A DNA stretch of 64,000 nt from Vicinamibacterales bacterium (lineage in GTDB: Bacteria > Acidobacteriota > Vicinamibacteria > Vicinamibacterales > UBA8438): contig CATQHX010000010.1 in assembly GCA_958296065.1 (NCBI GenBank), forward strand, positions 1-64,000, read 5' to 3'. A model generated the notes under the pieces. It did no database searches, had not been told where the DNA came from, and was given only the letters and a program-made list of their open reading frames with translations. The translations under genes were made by a program, and so were the position numbers. Positions 1-8,533 of this stretch are shown piece by piece; the first letter of the stretch is position 1, and each line of letters starts with the position of its first letter.

Positions 1-330
1 CGCGGACGGCTTCGACAGGAGACGGCCGTCGAGCTCGGGCGCCTGCTCCGCGACGGCACGATCGCGCGGCAAGAGCCCGACGGGCAGGAGATCGCGGACT
101 CGATGGAGCGGGCCGTCGTCACGGCGACCGGCGATATCGAGTGGAGCGAAGTCTGCTACTGCGATACGCCGCTCCGGCACGAGCGGGCCACCGTGTACGA
201 CCGCTTCTTCGACGACCTTACGACCGAACCGATTGAGGGCTACCGGTCGCACGCCGGCCGCCCTCTTCTCGACCACCTCGATCGCCTCGCGGAGCCGACT
301 CGCCGCCCCACCCCCGGCCTGACCTCTTGA
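1..330 (+). CDS. C-terminal part of an unidentified protein (cut by window edge)
   Basis: The frame is open from the first base of the window to a TGA at 328-330, so the gene starts to the left of the window. An internal ATG lies at 103, but the coding frame continues upstream of it without a stop. The visible 109 residues are acidic and soluble, with a CYC motif near residue 60 and no membrane segment. I do not recognise the family and give no function. Its stop overlaps the longest possible frame of the next gene, but the preferred start of that gene (417) leaves an 86-bp gap. Confidence 0.5.
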   Translation, partial: RGRLRQETAVELGRLLRDGTIARQEPDGQEIADSMERAVVTATGDIEWSEVCYCDTPLRHERATVYDRFFDDLTTEPIEGYRSHAGRPLLDHLDRLAEPTRRPTPGLTS

Positions 331-416
331 TGCGTCATGCTACGGACGCGTCGATGTACGAATCGCGTTGGCAGGCCGCACGCCGGGCACGGCGTCTTGC
401 CGGCCCACGCGGCAGT

Positions 417-1145
417 ATGATGAGCGCATCCATGCCAGCAGCAATCTCGCGGCGTCGCTTCCGGACCGGAATCGTCCTGTGGATTCTCCTGTGCTCGGTG
501 GTCGTCGCCGCGGGTCGATCCGCGGCGCAGACCGCGCTCGATCCCCCGGCGGACCTCCCGCGAGCCATCCCGATCTTTCCGCTGCAGGACATCATGCTGT
601 TCCCCGACGCGTCGCGGCCGCTCCACATCTTCGAGCCGCGCTACCGCGAGATGGTGGCCGACGCGCTCGAGGGCGACCGCATCATCGGCATGGTCATGCT
701 GCACGCGGGATACGAGGACGAGTACGCCGGCAACCCGCCAATCTACGACATCGGCTGTGCCGGCGTGATCACGAACGTGCAGCGCCTGGAGGATGGCCGC
801 TACAACATCGTGCTCAGCGGACTGGTGAAGTTCCGGATCACGAGCGAGGATCGGAGCCGCTCCTACCGCGTGGCCGAAATCGACGCCATTCCGGAACCGC
901 TGGACGAGAGCGACCGGGATGCGCTCCGCGGGCACCGCCCGCTGCTGATGGAGTTGCTCGGGTCCGTCGCGCCGGGTCAGACGCCGACGCCGGACGAGCT
1001 GCCGGACGAGATGCTGGTCAACGGACTCGCCCAGTTCCTGGGAATGTCGGCGCTCGATCGACTCGATCTGCTCCGGCAGGAAGGGCCGCTGGCGCGGGCG
1101 GATGCATTGATCGACCTCCTCGAGCGGGGAGAGCTCTCGCGGTGA
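417..1145 (+). CDS. Exported LON substrate-binding-domain protein
   Basis: A 242-aa protein with a basic N-terminus, a hydrophobic stretch (about residues 17-33) and an Ala-Gln cleavage-like site, read as a Sec signal peptide. The mature part matches the N-terminal domain of Lon (PUA-like LON_substr_bdg): it opens with IPIFPLQDIMLFPDASRPLH, followed by the FEPRYREM element typical of that domain. There is no AAA or protease domain. Stand-alone LON-N proteins are usually cytosolic, so an exported one is unusual. I chose 417/420 over the upstream ATG at 327 because it puts the signal peptide at the N-terminus; no clear ribosome-binding site separates 417, 420 and 432. Role unknown; peptide or protein binding in the periplasm is an inference. 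Confidence 0.8.
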   Translation: MMSASMPAAISRRRFRTGIVLWILLCSVVVAAGRSAAQTALDPPADLPRAIPIFPLQDIMLFPDASRPLHIFEPRYREMVADALEGDRIIGMVMLHAGYEDEYAGNPPIYDIGCAGVITNVQRLEDGRYNIVLSGLVKFRITSEDRSRSYRVAEIDAIPEPLDESDRDALRGHRPLLMELLGSVAPGQTPTPDELPDEMLVNGLAQFLGMSALDRLDLLRQEGPLARADALIDLLERGELSR

Positions 1146-1165
1146 AGCGAGGGCGCTGGCGCGGC

Positions 1166-1205
1166 CAGGAGCTTGCGACGTGGAACGCAACGGAGCGAGT
1201 TCCGC
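1166..1205. repeat. Weak copy of the dispersed hairpin element
   Basis: Contains a core resembling the loop of the 105-bp element described at 58896-59109 (shared string ACGCAACGGAG followed by GAG). It lies just after the stop of the exported LON protein. Only one half is recognisable. Confidence 0.35.
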
Positions 1206-1239
1206 GGCCCCAGCCCCTGGGGCGGTAGGGGCTGGGGCC
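1206..1239. terminator. Perfect 12-bp stem hairpin after the LON-domain gene
   Basis: GGCCCCAGCCCC (1206-1217) pairs with GGGGCTGGGGCC (1228-1239) across a 10-nt loop. There is no T-run, so it could be a terminator without U-tract, a REP-like repeat or an mRNA 3' stabiliser. It lies between two genes of the same strand (1145 and 1340). Confidence 0.5.
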
Positions 1240-1339
1240 AGACACGGAGCGTGGCGACGGGTTTGGCGGCACCGAATGCGAAAGGCTGCCGCTGAGAGAG
1301 CCGAACAAAGGACTTGGCAGGTTAGAGAGGCGGGAGACA

Positions 1340-2671
1340 ATGGCCAGAGCGGGAAGCACCTCGGGTGAATCGGTGACACAGGGTCAGGTCACACGTCGTC
1401 AGGCGCTGGCGGGCGTCGGCGCGGTCCTCGGTTCCGCGGCGGTCCTGCGGGAGCTGCCCGGCCACGCGGCGGCCACGCGCCCCGCACCCGCGCAGAGCAC
1501 CCTCACGCCGGCCGAGCAGGCCGAAGCGATCGGTCCCTACGATCCGAGCTGGCTGCCGGACGGCGTCCGCTCGCGCTTCGTGCACAACATCAACGGCCTC
1601 ACGATGCACGTCCTGGAGGCCGGCTTCGAGACCGGGGGCCGCCCGGCCCTGCTCCTCCTGCACGGCTTCCCGGAGCTCGCCTACAGTTGGCGGCACGTCA
1701 TGGCGGCGCTCGCCGACGCCGGCTACCACGTCATCGCTCCCGATCAGCGCGGCTACGGCCGCACCACCGGCTGGAGCGCCGACTACGACGGCAGTCTGCG
1801 CCCGTTCAGCCGGCTGAACGCGGTGCGCGACGCGCTGGCGCTGGTCTCGGCATTCGGCTACCGCTCGATGGATGCGGTGATCGGCCACGACTTCGGCTCC
1901 CCCGTCGCCGCCTGGTCGGCGGTCGCCCGGCCGGACGTCTTCCGCGCCGTCGCCCTGATGAGCGCCCCGTTCGGCGGCACCCCGACGTTCCCGTTCGACA
2001 CCGCGGACGACGGTCCCCCGTCCGATCCGGCTGCCGGCCCGGACATCTACGAGGAGATGGCGCGCCTGCCCCGCCCGCGCAAGCACTACCAGCGCTACTA
2101 CCGCACGCGGGAGGCGAACGAGAACATGTGGCGCGCGACGCAGGGCGTCCACGACTTCATGCGCGCCTACTACCACCACAAGAGCGCCGACTGGGCCGAG
2201 AACCGGCCCTACCGGCTGGCGGGATGGACGGCGACCGAGGTCGCCAAGATGCCGACCTACTACATCATGGACCTGGAGATGGGCATGGCCGAGACCGTGG
2301 CGCAGCACATGCCCACGCCGGCCGAGATCGCCGCCAACCGGTGGCTGCCCGACAGCCAGTTGCACGTCTACGCCGTCGAGTACGAGCGCAACGGCTTCCA
2401 GGGAGGCCTGCAGTGGTACCGGTCAGGCGGCGTCATCACGGACGAGCCGCTCACGTTCGCGGGCCGCACCATCGACATCCCGTCGCTCTTCATCGCCGGG
2501 TCGAGCGACTGGGGCGCCTACCAGCGGCCCGGCTCGCTGGAGCGGATGCAGGAGAGCGCCTGCACGGACATGCGCGGCGTGCACTTCGTCGACGGCGCGG
2601 GACACTGGGTGCAGCAGGAGCAGCCGGAGGAGACGACGCGGCTGCTGCTGGAGTTCCTGAGGGAGGCGTAG
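1340..2671 (+). CDS. Tat-exported epoxide-hydrolase-like alpha/beta hydrolase
   Basis: 443 aa. The N-terminus carries a twin-arginine signal (TRRQALAG, residues 18-25) followed by a hydrophobic, Ala-rich segment to about residue 45. The alpha/beta-hydrolase core has the oxyanion motif HGFPE (108-112), a nucleophile elbow GHDFGS with Asp184 as probable nucleophile, and a C-terminal GAGHW with His422. The Asp nucleophile and HGFPE motif point to epoxide hydrolase or a haloalkane-dehalogenase-related enzyme rather than an esterase. The start at 1340 has GGGAG about 8 bp upstream. A second Asp-type hydrolase with a lipoprotein signal lies at 36206-37216. Substrate unknown; detoxification of epoxides outside the cytoplasm is an inference. 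Confidence 0.85.
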   Translation: MARAGSTSGESVTQGQVTRRQALAGVGAVLGSAAVLRELPGHAAATRPAPAQSTLTPAEQAEAIGPYDPSWLPDGVRSRFVHNINGLTMHVLEAGFETGGRPALLLLHGFPELAYSWRHVMAALADAGYHVIAPDQRGYGRTTGWSADYDGSLRPFSRLNAVRDALALVSAFGYRSMDAVIGHDFGSPVAAWSAVARPDVFRAVALMSAPFGGTPTFPFDTADDGPPSDPAAGPDIYEEMARLPRPRKHYQRYYRTREANENMWRATQGVHDFMRAYYHHKSADWAENRPYRLAGWTATEVAKMPTYYIMDLEMGMAETVAQHMPTPAEIAANRWLPDSQLHVYAVEYERNGFQGGLQWYRSGGVITDEPLTFAGRTIDIPSLFIAGSSDWGAYQRPGSLERMQESACTDMRGVHFVDGAGHWVQQEQPEETTRLLLEFLREA

Positions 2672-2789
2672 CCGGGAGCCGTCGCCCCTGCGGCCCCGCT
2701 TGCCCATCCCGGCTACGTGGATGGCGCCGTGGACCAAGTCGAGCCGGGGGTAGCGGCGCCAGCGTCCGACAGCTTCGAAGCCCACGTTC

Positions 2790-3197
2790 ATGACTCCACG
2801 CAGCGTCGAGAGTTTCCTCGCGCGGTTCACCCTCGCTCTGCTGCTCGTCTACGTGCCGCTGGAGACGTGGACCTCCTGGCCCGCCCTGTCGAACCCGTTC
2901 TATCTCGTGGACGCGGTCGGCTTCGCGCTGCTGCTCTGGGGTGCGCTTGCGTCGCTGCGCGCCCGCCCCGATGTCGACCCCGGCGTGCTCTGCGCCGGAT
3001 ACGCGTGGAGCGCGGCCAACGGCTGGCGGGCTTTGGCGCTCCGCATCGAGACCCTGCAACAGGGCGGCGAGATAAACGTCACGCTCGTCTGGCTGCTCGT
3101 CATCGGAGAGGTCGTGGCGCTGACCGGACTCGCGCTGCTCCTCCTGCTCGTGGTGGAATCGCGGCGACTGTCGAGAGTTGAACACAGGCGGGATTGA
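2790..3197 (+). CDS. Small multi-pass membrane protein, unknown function
   Basis: 135 aa with about four hydrophobic segments (around residues 12-27, 37-56, 65-82 and 99-122) and a basic C-terminal tail, so probably an inner-membrane protein. I see no catalytic motif and do not recognise a family. No good ribosome-binding site is visible ahead of 2790. It stands alone between the Tat hydrolase and another small membrane protein, both on the same strand. Confidence 0.55.
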   Translation: MTPRSVESFLARFTLALLLVYVPLETWTSWPALSNPFYLVDAVGFALLLWGALASLRARPDVDPGVLCAGYAWSAANGWRALALRIETLQQGGEINVTLVWLLVIGEVVALTGLALLLLLVVESRRLSRVEHRRD

Positions 3198-3373
3198 GGC
3201 GGACCCGTGAAATCGGGCTCATACCGTGATCGGCGTCACTGCGACACTCGGCGCGAGTCGGTCGCCGGCCGTGCGCTCGAAAGGGCTCGCGAGGAGACGC
3301 TGCGTGCTCATGGGGCGCTGTCCAGCATGGACGTGCGCAGTGTGATAGCTTGGCTGCGAGGCACAAGGCAACC

Positions 3374-3835
3374 ATGAGGCCATCCTTGTTTCCGCCGCGG
3401 TCGGTGGCCTGGGGAATCGCGATCGCCGCCGCGACGGCGGCAGCGTTCGGCCAGCTCGTTGGCGCCCCCCGGGGTCTGGCCGTCTTGACTGGGCTGTCCG
3501 CCGGTGCGTGCACCCTGATCCTCCTCGCGGTTGCGCGCGACGGGCGGTTCAACGTGCTGGGAAGCATGACGCCCGCGAGACGATCGAGACCCGGCCTGCA
3601 GATATTCGCCAACCTCGTCATTCTGACGCCGGCGCTCGTGGCCACCAGCTTTCTCGAGTTGACGCCGGCAAGCGACGTGACGCTCAAGGTGCTGCTCCTG
3701 CTGACCGGAGCGGCTGCCTGCGCGCTCGGCTGCATGATCGGAACGTTGTATCAACTCGAGGGTGACAATGCCGTCCCGGATCCGCGCCTCCATGGCGTGA
3801 CTCCGTCGCCAGACGACCGGCACTCCACTCCATGA
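3374..3835 (+). CDS. Small membrane protein, unknown function, coupled to a metzincin
   Basis: 153 aa from ATG 3374, preceded by AAGG. Four probable transmembrane segments (roughly residues 9-29, 36-52, 80-95 and 101-125). Family not recognised. Its stop codon overlaps the start of the following metalloprotease in an ATGA arrangement (3832-3835), so the two are probably co-translated. The protein may be a membrane partner of the protease; that is inference from coupling only. Confidence 0.6.
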   Translation: MRPSLFPPRSVAWGIAIAAATAAAFGQLVGAPRGLAVLTGLSAGACTLILLAVARDGRFNVLGSMTPARRSRPGLQIFANLVILTPALVATSFLELTPASDVTLKVLLLLTGAAACALGCMIGTLYQLEGDNAVPDPRLHGVTPSPDDRHSTP

Positions 3836-4506
3836 TCAGACGCCGCACGGGATTACGAACGCCCCGACGGCACACGCCAGCGCTGCTGCTCCTCGCCGGG
3901 TTCCTGGCGTCGCTCTCGTCGGCGTCCGCCGAGCCGGTCGAGCACCGCGTGGTCATCATCGCCTACGACACCAACGACGTGCGGCTGCCGATGGCGCTCG
4001 ACGCTATCGCGTTCTGGAACGACGTCATGGCAGAGCTTGGCCTGAACGTGCGACTGGTCGAGGAGCTCCACATCGGCTCACCCGTCACCCGTGCGCTGGA
4101 GAACTACGCGCGGTCGATCTCCCAGCGGGCCGGGCGCCTGCGCGGCGGGCCGGGGGAGCCGGACGCGCCGGCCGAGATCACCGACTTCGGCGTCCAGGCC
4201 GTCCTGCTGCTCTCGCGCCAGGACCTGATGTCGTTCGCCTGGCCCCTGCCACGCTACCCCGGCCACTTCGTCGCGATCGAGGAGGATCGCACCGCGATGG
4301 CCGTCAACCCGAACATCGCGCGGAACATCATCGCGCACGAGATCGGCCACACCCTCGGGCTGCGCCACAGCCGCGATCCGACGACCCTGATGTGCGGCCC
4401 CTGCCGCACCCACGAGCTCGCCGTGGACCGGCCGGAATACATGCGCCTGACCGAGCGCGACCACCGGCGGCTCATCGAGCGCTACGGCTCCCGCCCGGAG
4501 CGCTAG
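3832..4506 (+). CDS. Exported zinc metalloprotease of the metzincin type
   Basis: 224 aa with an N-terminal signal peptide (basic start, hydrophobic residues 17-32, ASA cleavage-like site). The catalytic signature HEIGHTLGLRH (169-179) fits the metzincin HExxHxxGxxH zinc site, and Met187 in LMCG supplies a plausible Met-turn, closest to matrixin/archaemetzincin-like enzymes. No propeptide cysteine switch is evident, though Cys189 and Cys192 follow the site as CGPC. It overlaps the preceding membrane protein by 4 bp. Likely a periplasmic or secreted protease; substrate unknown. Confidence 0.8.
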   Translation: MIRRRTGLRTPRRHTPALLLLAGFLASLSSASAEPVEHRVVIIAYDTNDVRLPMALDAIAFWNDVMAELGLNVRLVEELHIGSPVTRALENYARSISQRAGRLRGGPGEPDAPAEITDFGVQAVLLLSRQDLMSFAWPLPRYPGHFVAIEEDRTAMAVNPNIARNIIAHEIGHTLGLRHSRDPTTLMCGPCRTHELAVDRPEYMRLTERDHRRLIERYGSRPER

Positions 4507-4705
4507 CCGTCGAACGCGCGGACGCCTGGAGAAGGTTGGCTGGATGGACAGTGGAGCCGCCGGACCGCGATTTCCAGGCCAGGCGGGGATCCGACTATGA
4601 TTGGCGGCGCGAGCCGCGCCCGGAAGCACATGCCGGCGGGCCGGCGCCGCCAGCGGAGCAGCAACCAATCCGTTCGTCCCACTCGTTGGATGGAGGAGTG
4701 ACACG

Positions 4706-5149
4706 ATGTTGAAGCAGAAGCGGTACCTCGTCGCGATCCTCGGTCTGGTGGTCTTCGGCCTCGGCTACGCGGCCGGCCAGTTCTCCGCGTTCGAGAGCGT
4801 CGCCCAGGCGCAGGGGGAGCGCATCTTCGAGATGCGCACCTACACCGCGCACCCGGGCCGTCTCGACGCCCTGAACGCCCGGTTCCGTGACCATACGACG
4901 CGGATCTTCGAGAAGCACGGCATGACCAACGTCGGCTACTGGACCCCGCAGGAAGCGCCGCTGGCCGAGAACACCCTGGTCTACATCCTGGCGCATGACA
5001 GCCGCGAGGCGGGCCAGGCGAGCTGGGACGCGTTCCGGGCGGATCCCGAATGGGCACAGGTGGCCGAGGAATCGCAGCGCGACGGCCGGATCGTGGAGAG
5101 TGTCGACGTGCTGTGGCTTGAGGCTACCGACTACTCGAAGATCAAGTAG
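4706..5149 (+). CDS. Exported NIPSNAP-family protein
   Basis: 147 aa. After a signal anchor or signal peptide (residues 6-34) comes a single NIPSNAP domain, recognised by IFEMRTYTAHPGRLDALNAR and the downstream HGMTNVGYW element (a dimeric alpha/beta-barrel fold). Ribosome-binding site GGAGG (4692-4696) sits 9 bp before ATG 4706, which decides the start. NIPSNAP proteins are of uncertain biochemical function and are common as exported single-domain proteins in Acidobacteriota. The gene stands alone, with a hairpin just downstream. Confidence 0.85.
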   Translation: MLKQKRYLVAILGLVVFGLGYAAGQFSAFESVAQAQGERIFEMRTYTAHPGRLDALNARFRDHTTRIFEKHGMTNVGYWTPQEAPLAENTLVYILAHDSREAGQASWDAFRADPEWAQVAEESQRDGRIVESVDVLWLEATDYSKIK

Positions 5150-5173
5150 CGGCGACTGAATCGGCGGGGAACA

Positions 5174-5200
5174 GTGCCGGGGCGCGGCGCGTCCCGGCAC
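5174..5200. terminator. Hairpin downstream of the NIPSNAP gene
   Basis: GTGCCGGG (5174-5181) pairs with CCCGGCAC (5193-5200) over an 11-nt loop, 25 bp after the NIPSNAP stop. It has no T-tract but lies between convergent genes, where a bidirectional terminator is expected. Confidence 0.5.
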
Positions 5201-5267
5201 TACCCTCACGCGTTCGCGCTGGTCTGCCGTCAGCCACGACTTCACCCCACCGCGGCTGCGATTCCGG

Positions 5268-5719
5268 TCACTTGACCGGCTTCACGCCGCCCTTGCGACC
5301 AAGGCCGTAGCCCACCCTGAAGACGTCGGGGATGTTCACCCGGCCGTCGAACAGGCGGTAAAACACACGCAACGCTTCGAGATCCCTGCGCACGCCGTCT
5401 GGCCCTTGGTCGATGTGGCGCGGCGGCAACTTCCCAGACGGCGTCGAACGGTATTGAGGCGCAAGACGGCCCTGCAGGAACGCCTTGCAGGTCTCCCAGA
5501 GCTTGTGCACAAGCTGCTTGTGCGCCTTCTCTGCGGGCGTGCCGGTCGCGTCGACAGGCATACCTTGGGATAGCATCACCGCCTTCATGCCGCCATGCCG
5601 CACTCTGCGCTGAACCCGTACAACTGATCGGCGTTCGCCCACCGTTCATCGTCGTACAGCAGCTCGGCATCCTCCCAATGCCGGCTGTGCGCGTCCGAGA
5701 AATCCGGCGGGTACGCCAT
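5268..5719 (-). pseudogene. HEPN-like gene broken by an 8-bp insertion
   Basis: Two open frames read as one protein. The first (5719 to 5585, 44 aa) begins MAYPPDFSDAHSRHWEDAEL and runs to GFSAECGMAA then TGA. The second (5588 to 5268) starts MKAVMLSQGM and continues to a basic C-terminus. At the junction GGCATG occurs twice (GGCATGGCGGCATG). Deleting 8 bp restores SAECGMKAVMLSQGM without a break, so the lesion looks like a tandem-repeat expansion of 8 bp, giving a frameshift. The HWxDAxxL, NADQLYGFSAEC pattern resembles HEPN-type hypothetical proteins of about 140-150 aa. An ATGA overlap at the break could in principle permit re-initiation. Confidence 0.6.
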
Positions 5720-5728
5720 TGCAGCCGA

Positions 5729-7357
5729 CTAGAACCGCGACGCCGCCATCCACGTATCCGACCGCGCCCAGCTCTTCTCGAACTCCGCGTCGACGTCCGG
5801 CGATCCCTTGCCCTGCGCCTCCAGCGCCTGCTGCAACCCGAACAGCGACCAGCCGTTGTTCGGATGGTCCTCCAATTCCTCGCGGTAGACCCGCTCGGCG
5901 TCGGCGAAGCGCCCTGCCTCGATCAGCGCCGCGCCCAGCCAGTGCCTGGCGGCGAACGGCAGCGGCTCCGGCTCCGAGTACTCCAGCCGGTCCTCCACCT
6001 CGACGGCCCGCTCGAACGCCTCGATGGCCGCGTGCAGGTGGCCTTCGGCCCGCCGGATCTCGCCCTCCAGAATGCCGCCGACGGTCTTCAGCAGCAGCTC
6101 CGCCGAGTCGAACCGGAAGCGGGAATTGGTCTCGTCGGCCAGCTTCAGCACGCGGTCCAGGTATACCTGCGCGAAGTCGGCGTCGCCGGTGCGCAGGTGC
6201 GCATAGCCCTGCGCGAAGTCCCAGAGACCGCCGGAGCCGTCCTGCTCGGGACGCTCGGTGACCGCGAGCACCTCGTCGAAGCGCCCGAACCGGATCAGCG
6301 TCAGCACGTGGAAGACGCTGTCGCCGGTCAGCTTGGCGTAGTCCTTGCCGGCCTGAATGGCGATGGCGCCCTGCCCGTCCATGGACGCCGCGAAGAGCAG
6401 CATGTGGAGGTTGTGGGTCGGGTAGATGGCCACCCCCTCGCCCACTTCCGCCTTGAGATCCGAATGCCACGCATCGAGGTTGGCGCGCACGCCGTCTGCC
6501 CAGCGGCCAATCTCGTTCCAGGTGTGCGACGGCATGTGGTTGATGTGGCTGGCCCCGGGGATCTCGCTGCCCAGGTGCTCGGCGCACCCGGACGCGAGGC
6601 CGGGATTCACGGTCGACTCGGTCGCGTGGATGTAGAGGTGGCAGGCGCCCGGGTGCGTGATGTCGCGGTCGAGGACGCTCTCCAGGACGCCGTGCAGCCG
6701 CTGCACGTTGGGATCGTTCAGATCGCGGGTGCCGCGGCGGGGCTCCAGCAGGAAGAGGGCGTCGCCGTAGAGGGTCACCGCGTCGAGGTCGTCCGGATAC
6801 GCCTCCGACAGCTTCCGCATGGCCTCGGCGTAGGCCTCGTCCTGGTCGCGCCGCTGCGCCGGATCGAAGTCCTCGACGTAGCGGGTGGTGATCGCCTCGA
6901 TGTAGGCCCGCTCCTTCTCGCTCGCGCTGTCGATGCGGGCAACCGCCTCCTGCATCGCCGCGTAGGCGTGGGGGGCCTCGAAGGGGCGCATCGGGCCGTT
7001 GAGGTACGAACCCCAGGCCCACGCCTCGCCCCAGTAGCAGATGGCGCAGTCCGGATCGTGCTTCCACGACTCGCGGAAGGAGCGCACCGCGTCCTCCTTG
7101 CCGAAGGCGTACATCAGCCGGAAGCCCTGGTCGAAGTAGGCCTGCGCCTTCTCGTTGTCCGACGAGATGCGATGGTGGTGGTCGCCGAGGGCGGTCTCGT
7201 AGAGCGGCATCGACTCGGAGAAGCTCTCCGGCAGCTCGGCCGAGGCGTCGGCGGGGCCGCCGCCGTGGTCGTGCTGCGCGAGCGCGGGCGCGGCGACCAA
7301 CGCACACGCCGCCAGGAGTAGTACGTTCACGATAAAGTCGGACTTGCGGTTGGTCAT
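5729..7357 (-). CDS. Exported tetratricopeptide-repeat protein
   Basis: 542 aa with a signal peptide (residues 8-27, cleavage near ALA-Q) followed by a His-rich stretch (HDHGGG). The body is helical with recognisable TPR-like units, for example near residues 70-110 (KAQAYFDQGFRLMYAFGKED then SFRESWKHDPDCAICYWGEA) and at the C-terminus around 475-525. The central HLYIHATE and SHINHMPSHTW elements recur in a family of exported TPR proteins of unknown role. Start 7357 has GAGG upstream. No enzyme domain is visible. Probably periplasmic protein scaffolding or binding (inference). Confidence 0.75.
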   Translation of the reverse strand: MTNRKSDFIVNVLLLAACALVAAPALAQHDHGGGPADASAELPESFSESMPLYETALGDHHHRISSDNEKAQAYFDQGFRLMYAFGKEDAVRSFRESWKHDPDCAICYWGEAWAWGSYLNGPMRPFEAPHAYAAMQEAVARIDSASEKERAYIEAITTRYVEDFDPAQRRDQDEAYAEAMRKLSEAYPDDLDAVTLYGDALFLLEPRRGTRDLNDPNVQRLHGVLESVLDRDITHPGACHLYIHATESTVNPGLASGCAEHLGSEIPGASHINHMPSHTWNEIGRWADGVRANLDAWHSDLKAEVGEGVAIYPTHNLHMLLFAASMDGQGAIAIQAGKDYAKLTGDSVFHVLTLIRFGRFDEVLAVTERPEQDGSGGLWDFAQGYAHLRTGDADFAQVYLDRVLKLADETNSRFRFDSAELLLKTVGGILEGEIRRAEGHLHAAIEAFERAVEVEDRLEYSEPEPLPFAARHWLGAALIEAGRFADAERVYREELEDHPNNGWSLFGLQQALEAQGKGSPDVDAEFEKSWARSDTWMAASRF

Positions 7358-7405
7358 CGGACTCTCGTTCCTCTCATCGGGGTTGACTGAACTTCCAATG
7401 ATACC

Positions 7406-7470
7406 GCCCGGGGCGGAGGTGCCCGGGGCGGAGGTGCCCGGGGCGGAGGTGCCCGGGGCGGAGGTGCCCG
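7406..7470. repeat. Tandem 15-bp direct repeats, four perfect copies
   Basis: The unit GCCCGGGGCGGAGGT occurs at 7406-7420, 7421-7435, 7436-7450 and 7451-7465, then a fifth copy decays after GCCCG. It lies between the divergent start codons at 7357 and 7528. Perfect identity suggests recent slippage expansion; copy number may vary between strains. Confidence 0.9.
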
Positions 7471-7527
7471 GAGCGCGAAGATCCGGTATACCACCGGTCG
7501 CGACGGGTGCGGTATGCTGTGGGAACC

Positions 7528-8361
7528 ATGACGCGCCGGGTCGCGGTGCTCGCGGTGCTCGCGTTCCTCCTGTCCGGCCTGCTGGCCGCCGCGGCGGCGC
7601 AGTGGGGATGGGGGGTCGGGGAGGGCAACATGCCCGTGCGCTTCCCGCCCGCCTCGATGCCGGACCGCGGCTTCACGTTCTGCAAACTGATGTACGACCA
7701 GGTGCGCTACGAAGCGCTCGGCATGGGCTGGTCGACCGACTATCCGTACGCCGGCATCAACCTGATGCACCGGGTCGAAGACTTGACGACGACCCACGTC
7801 AGCAAGGACCGCCGCGGCGATCCCAACCACTGGGTCGTACGCCTCACGGACGACCAGTTGTTCAACTGCCCGTTCGTCATGGCCGCCGATGTCGGCACGA
7901 TCGGGATGAGCGCCGCCGAAGCGGCGCGCCTCCGGGAGTACCTGCTCAAGGGCGGCTTCCTCTGGGTGGACGATTTCTGGGGGCCGCGCGCCTGGGACCA
8001 CTGGGTGAGCGAGATCTCCCGCGTGCTGCCGCCGTCGCAGTATCCCATCAGGGACGTACCGCTCGACCATCCGGTGTTCCGCGCGCTGACGCACGTCGAG
8101 AAGGTGCCCCAGATCACGTCGATCCAGTTCTGGTACCGCTCGCGGGGACGCACGACCTCCGAACGGGGACGCGACAGCGACGTGGTCCATTTCCGGGCGA
8201 TCAGCGACGAGCACGGCCGGTTCCTGGTCGTGATGACGCACAACACCGACGTGGCGGATGCCTGGGAACGTGAAGGCGACGATCCGCGCTTCTTCGAACA
8301 GTTCTCGCCCGACGGCTACGGCCTCGGCATCAACGTGGTCCTCTACTCGATGAGCCGCTGA
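7528..8361 (+). CDS. Exported DUF4159 protein
   Basis: 277 aa with a signal peptide (about residues 5-24). The mature protein is a single DUF4159 domain: FTFCKLMYDQVRYEALGMGW near the start, a YPYAGINLMHRVEDLT segment, and YLLKGGFLWVDDFWGP in the centre, features of this glutamine-amidotransferase-like fold found in Acidobacteriota and Planctomycetota. Function is not known. The ATG follows a TATGCT hexamer (7513-7518) by 9 bp and has no clear Shine-Dalgarno sequence, so the transcript may be nearly leaderless. Confidence 0.8.
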   Translation: MTRRVAVLAVLAFLLSGLLAAAAAQWGWGVGEGNMPVRFPPASMPDRGFTFCKLMYDQVRYEALGMGWSTDYPYAGINLMHRVEDLTTTHVSKDRRGDPNHWVVRLTDDQLFNCPFVMAADVGTIGMSAAEAARLREYLLKGGFLWVDDFWGPRAWDHWVSEISRVLPPSQYPIRDVPLDHPVFRALTHVEKVPQITSIQFWYRSRGRTTSERGRDSDVVHFRAISDEHGRFLVVMTHNTDVADAWEREGDDPRFFEQFSPDGYGLGINVVLYSMSR

Positions 8362-8533
8362 CGGTCGCCGGACGGCATCCCCGTGATCCGGAACAGCCCA
8401 TGACGACACAGCGGGAATCCCGTCCGCGGGAAAACGCCGGCGTCTGTGCAGCGGTCGGAGCCGCCACCGGCACGGCCCTGAACCAGCCGGTCATCGGCCC
8501 GTTCGCGGAGTTCACCCCGATGGAGATTGCCCC

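Noticed and set aside
4596-4702. 34-codon frame starting ATG in the gap before the NIPSNAP gene
   Set aside because: Arg-rich composition and no recognisable motif; it ends inside the NIPSNAP ribosome-binding region. Nothing else supports it.
7406-7470. Possible CRISPR array
   Set aside because: Repeats are 15 bp, directly adjacent and without spacers; no cas gene is near.
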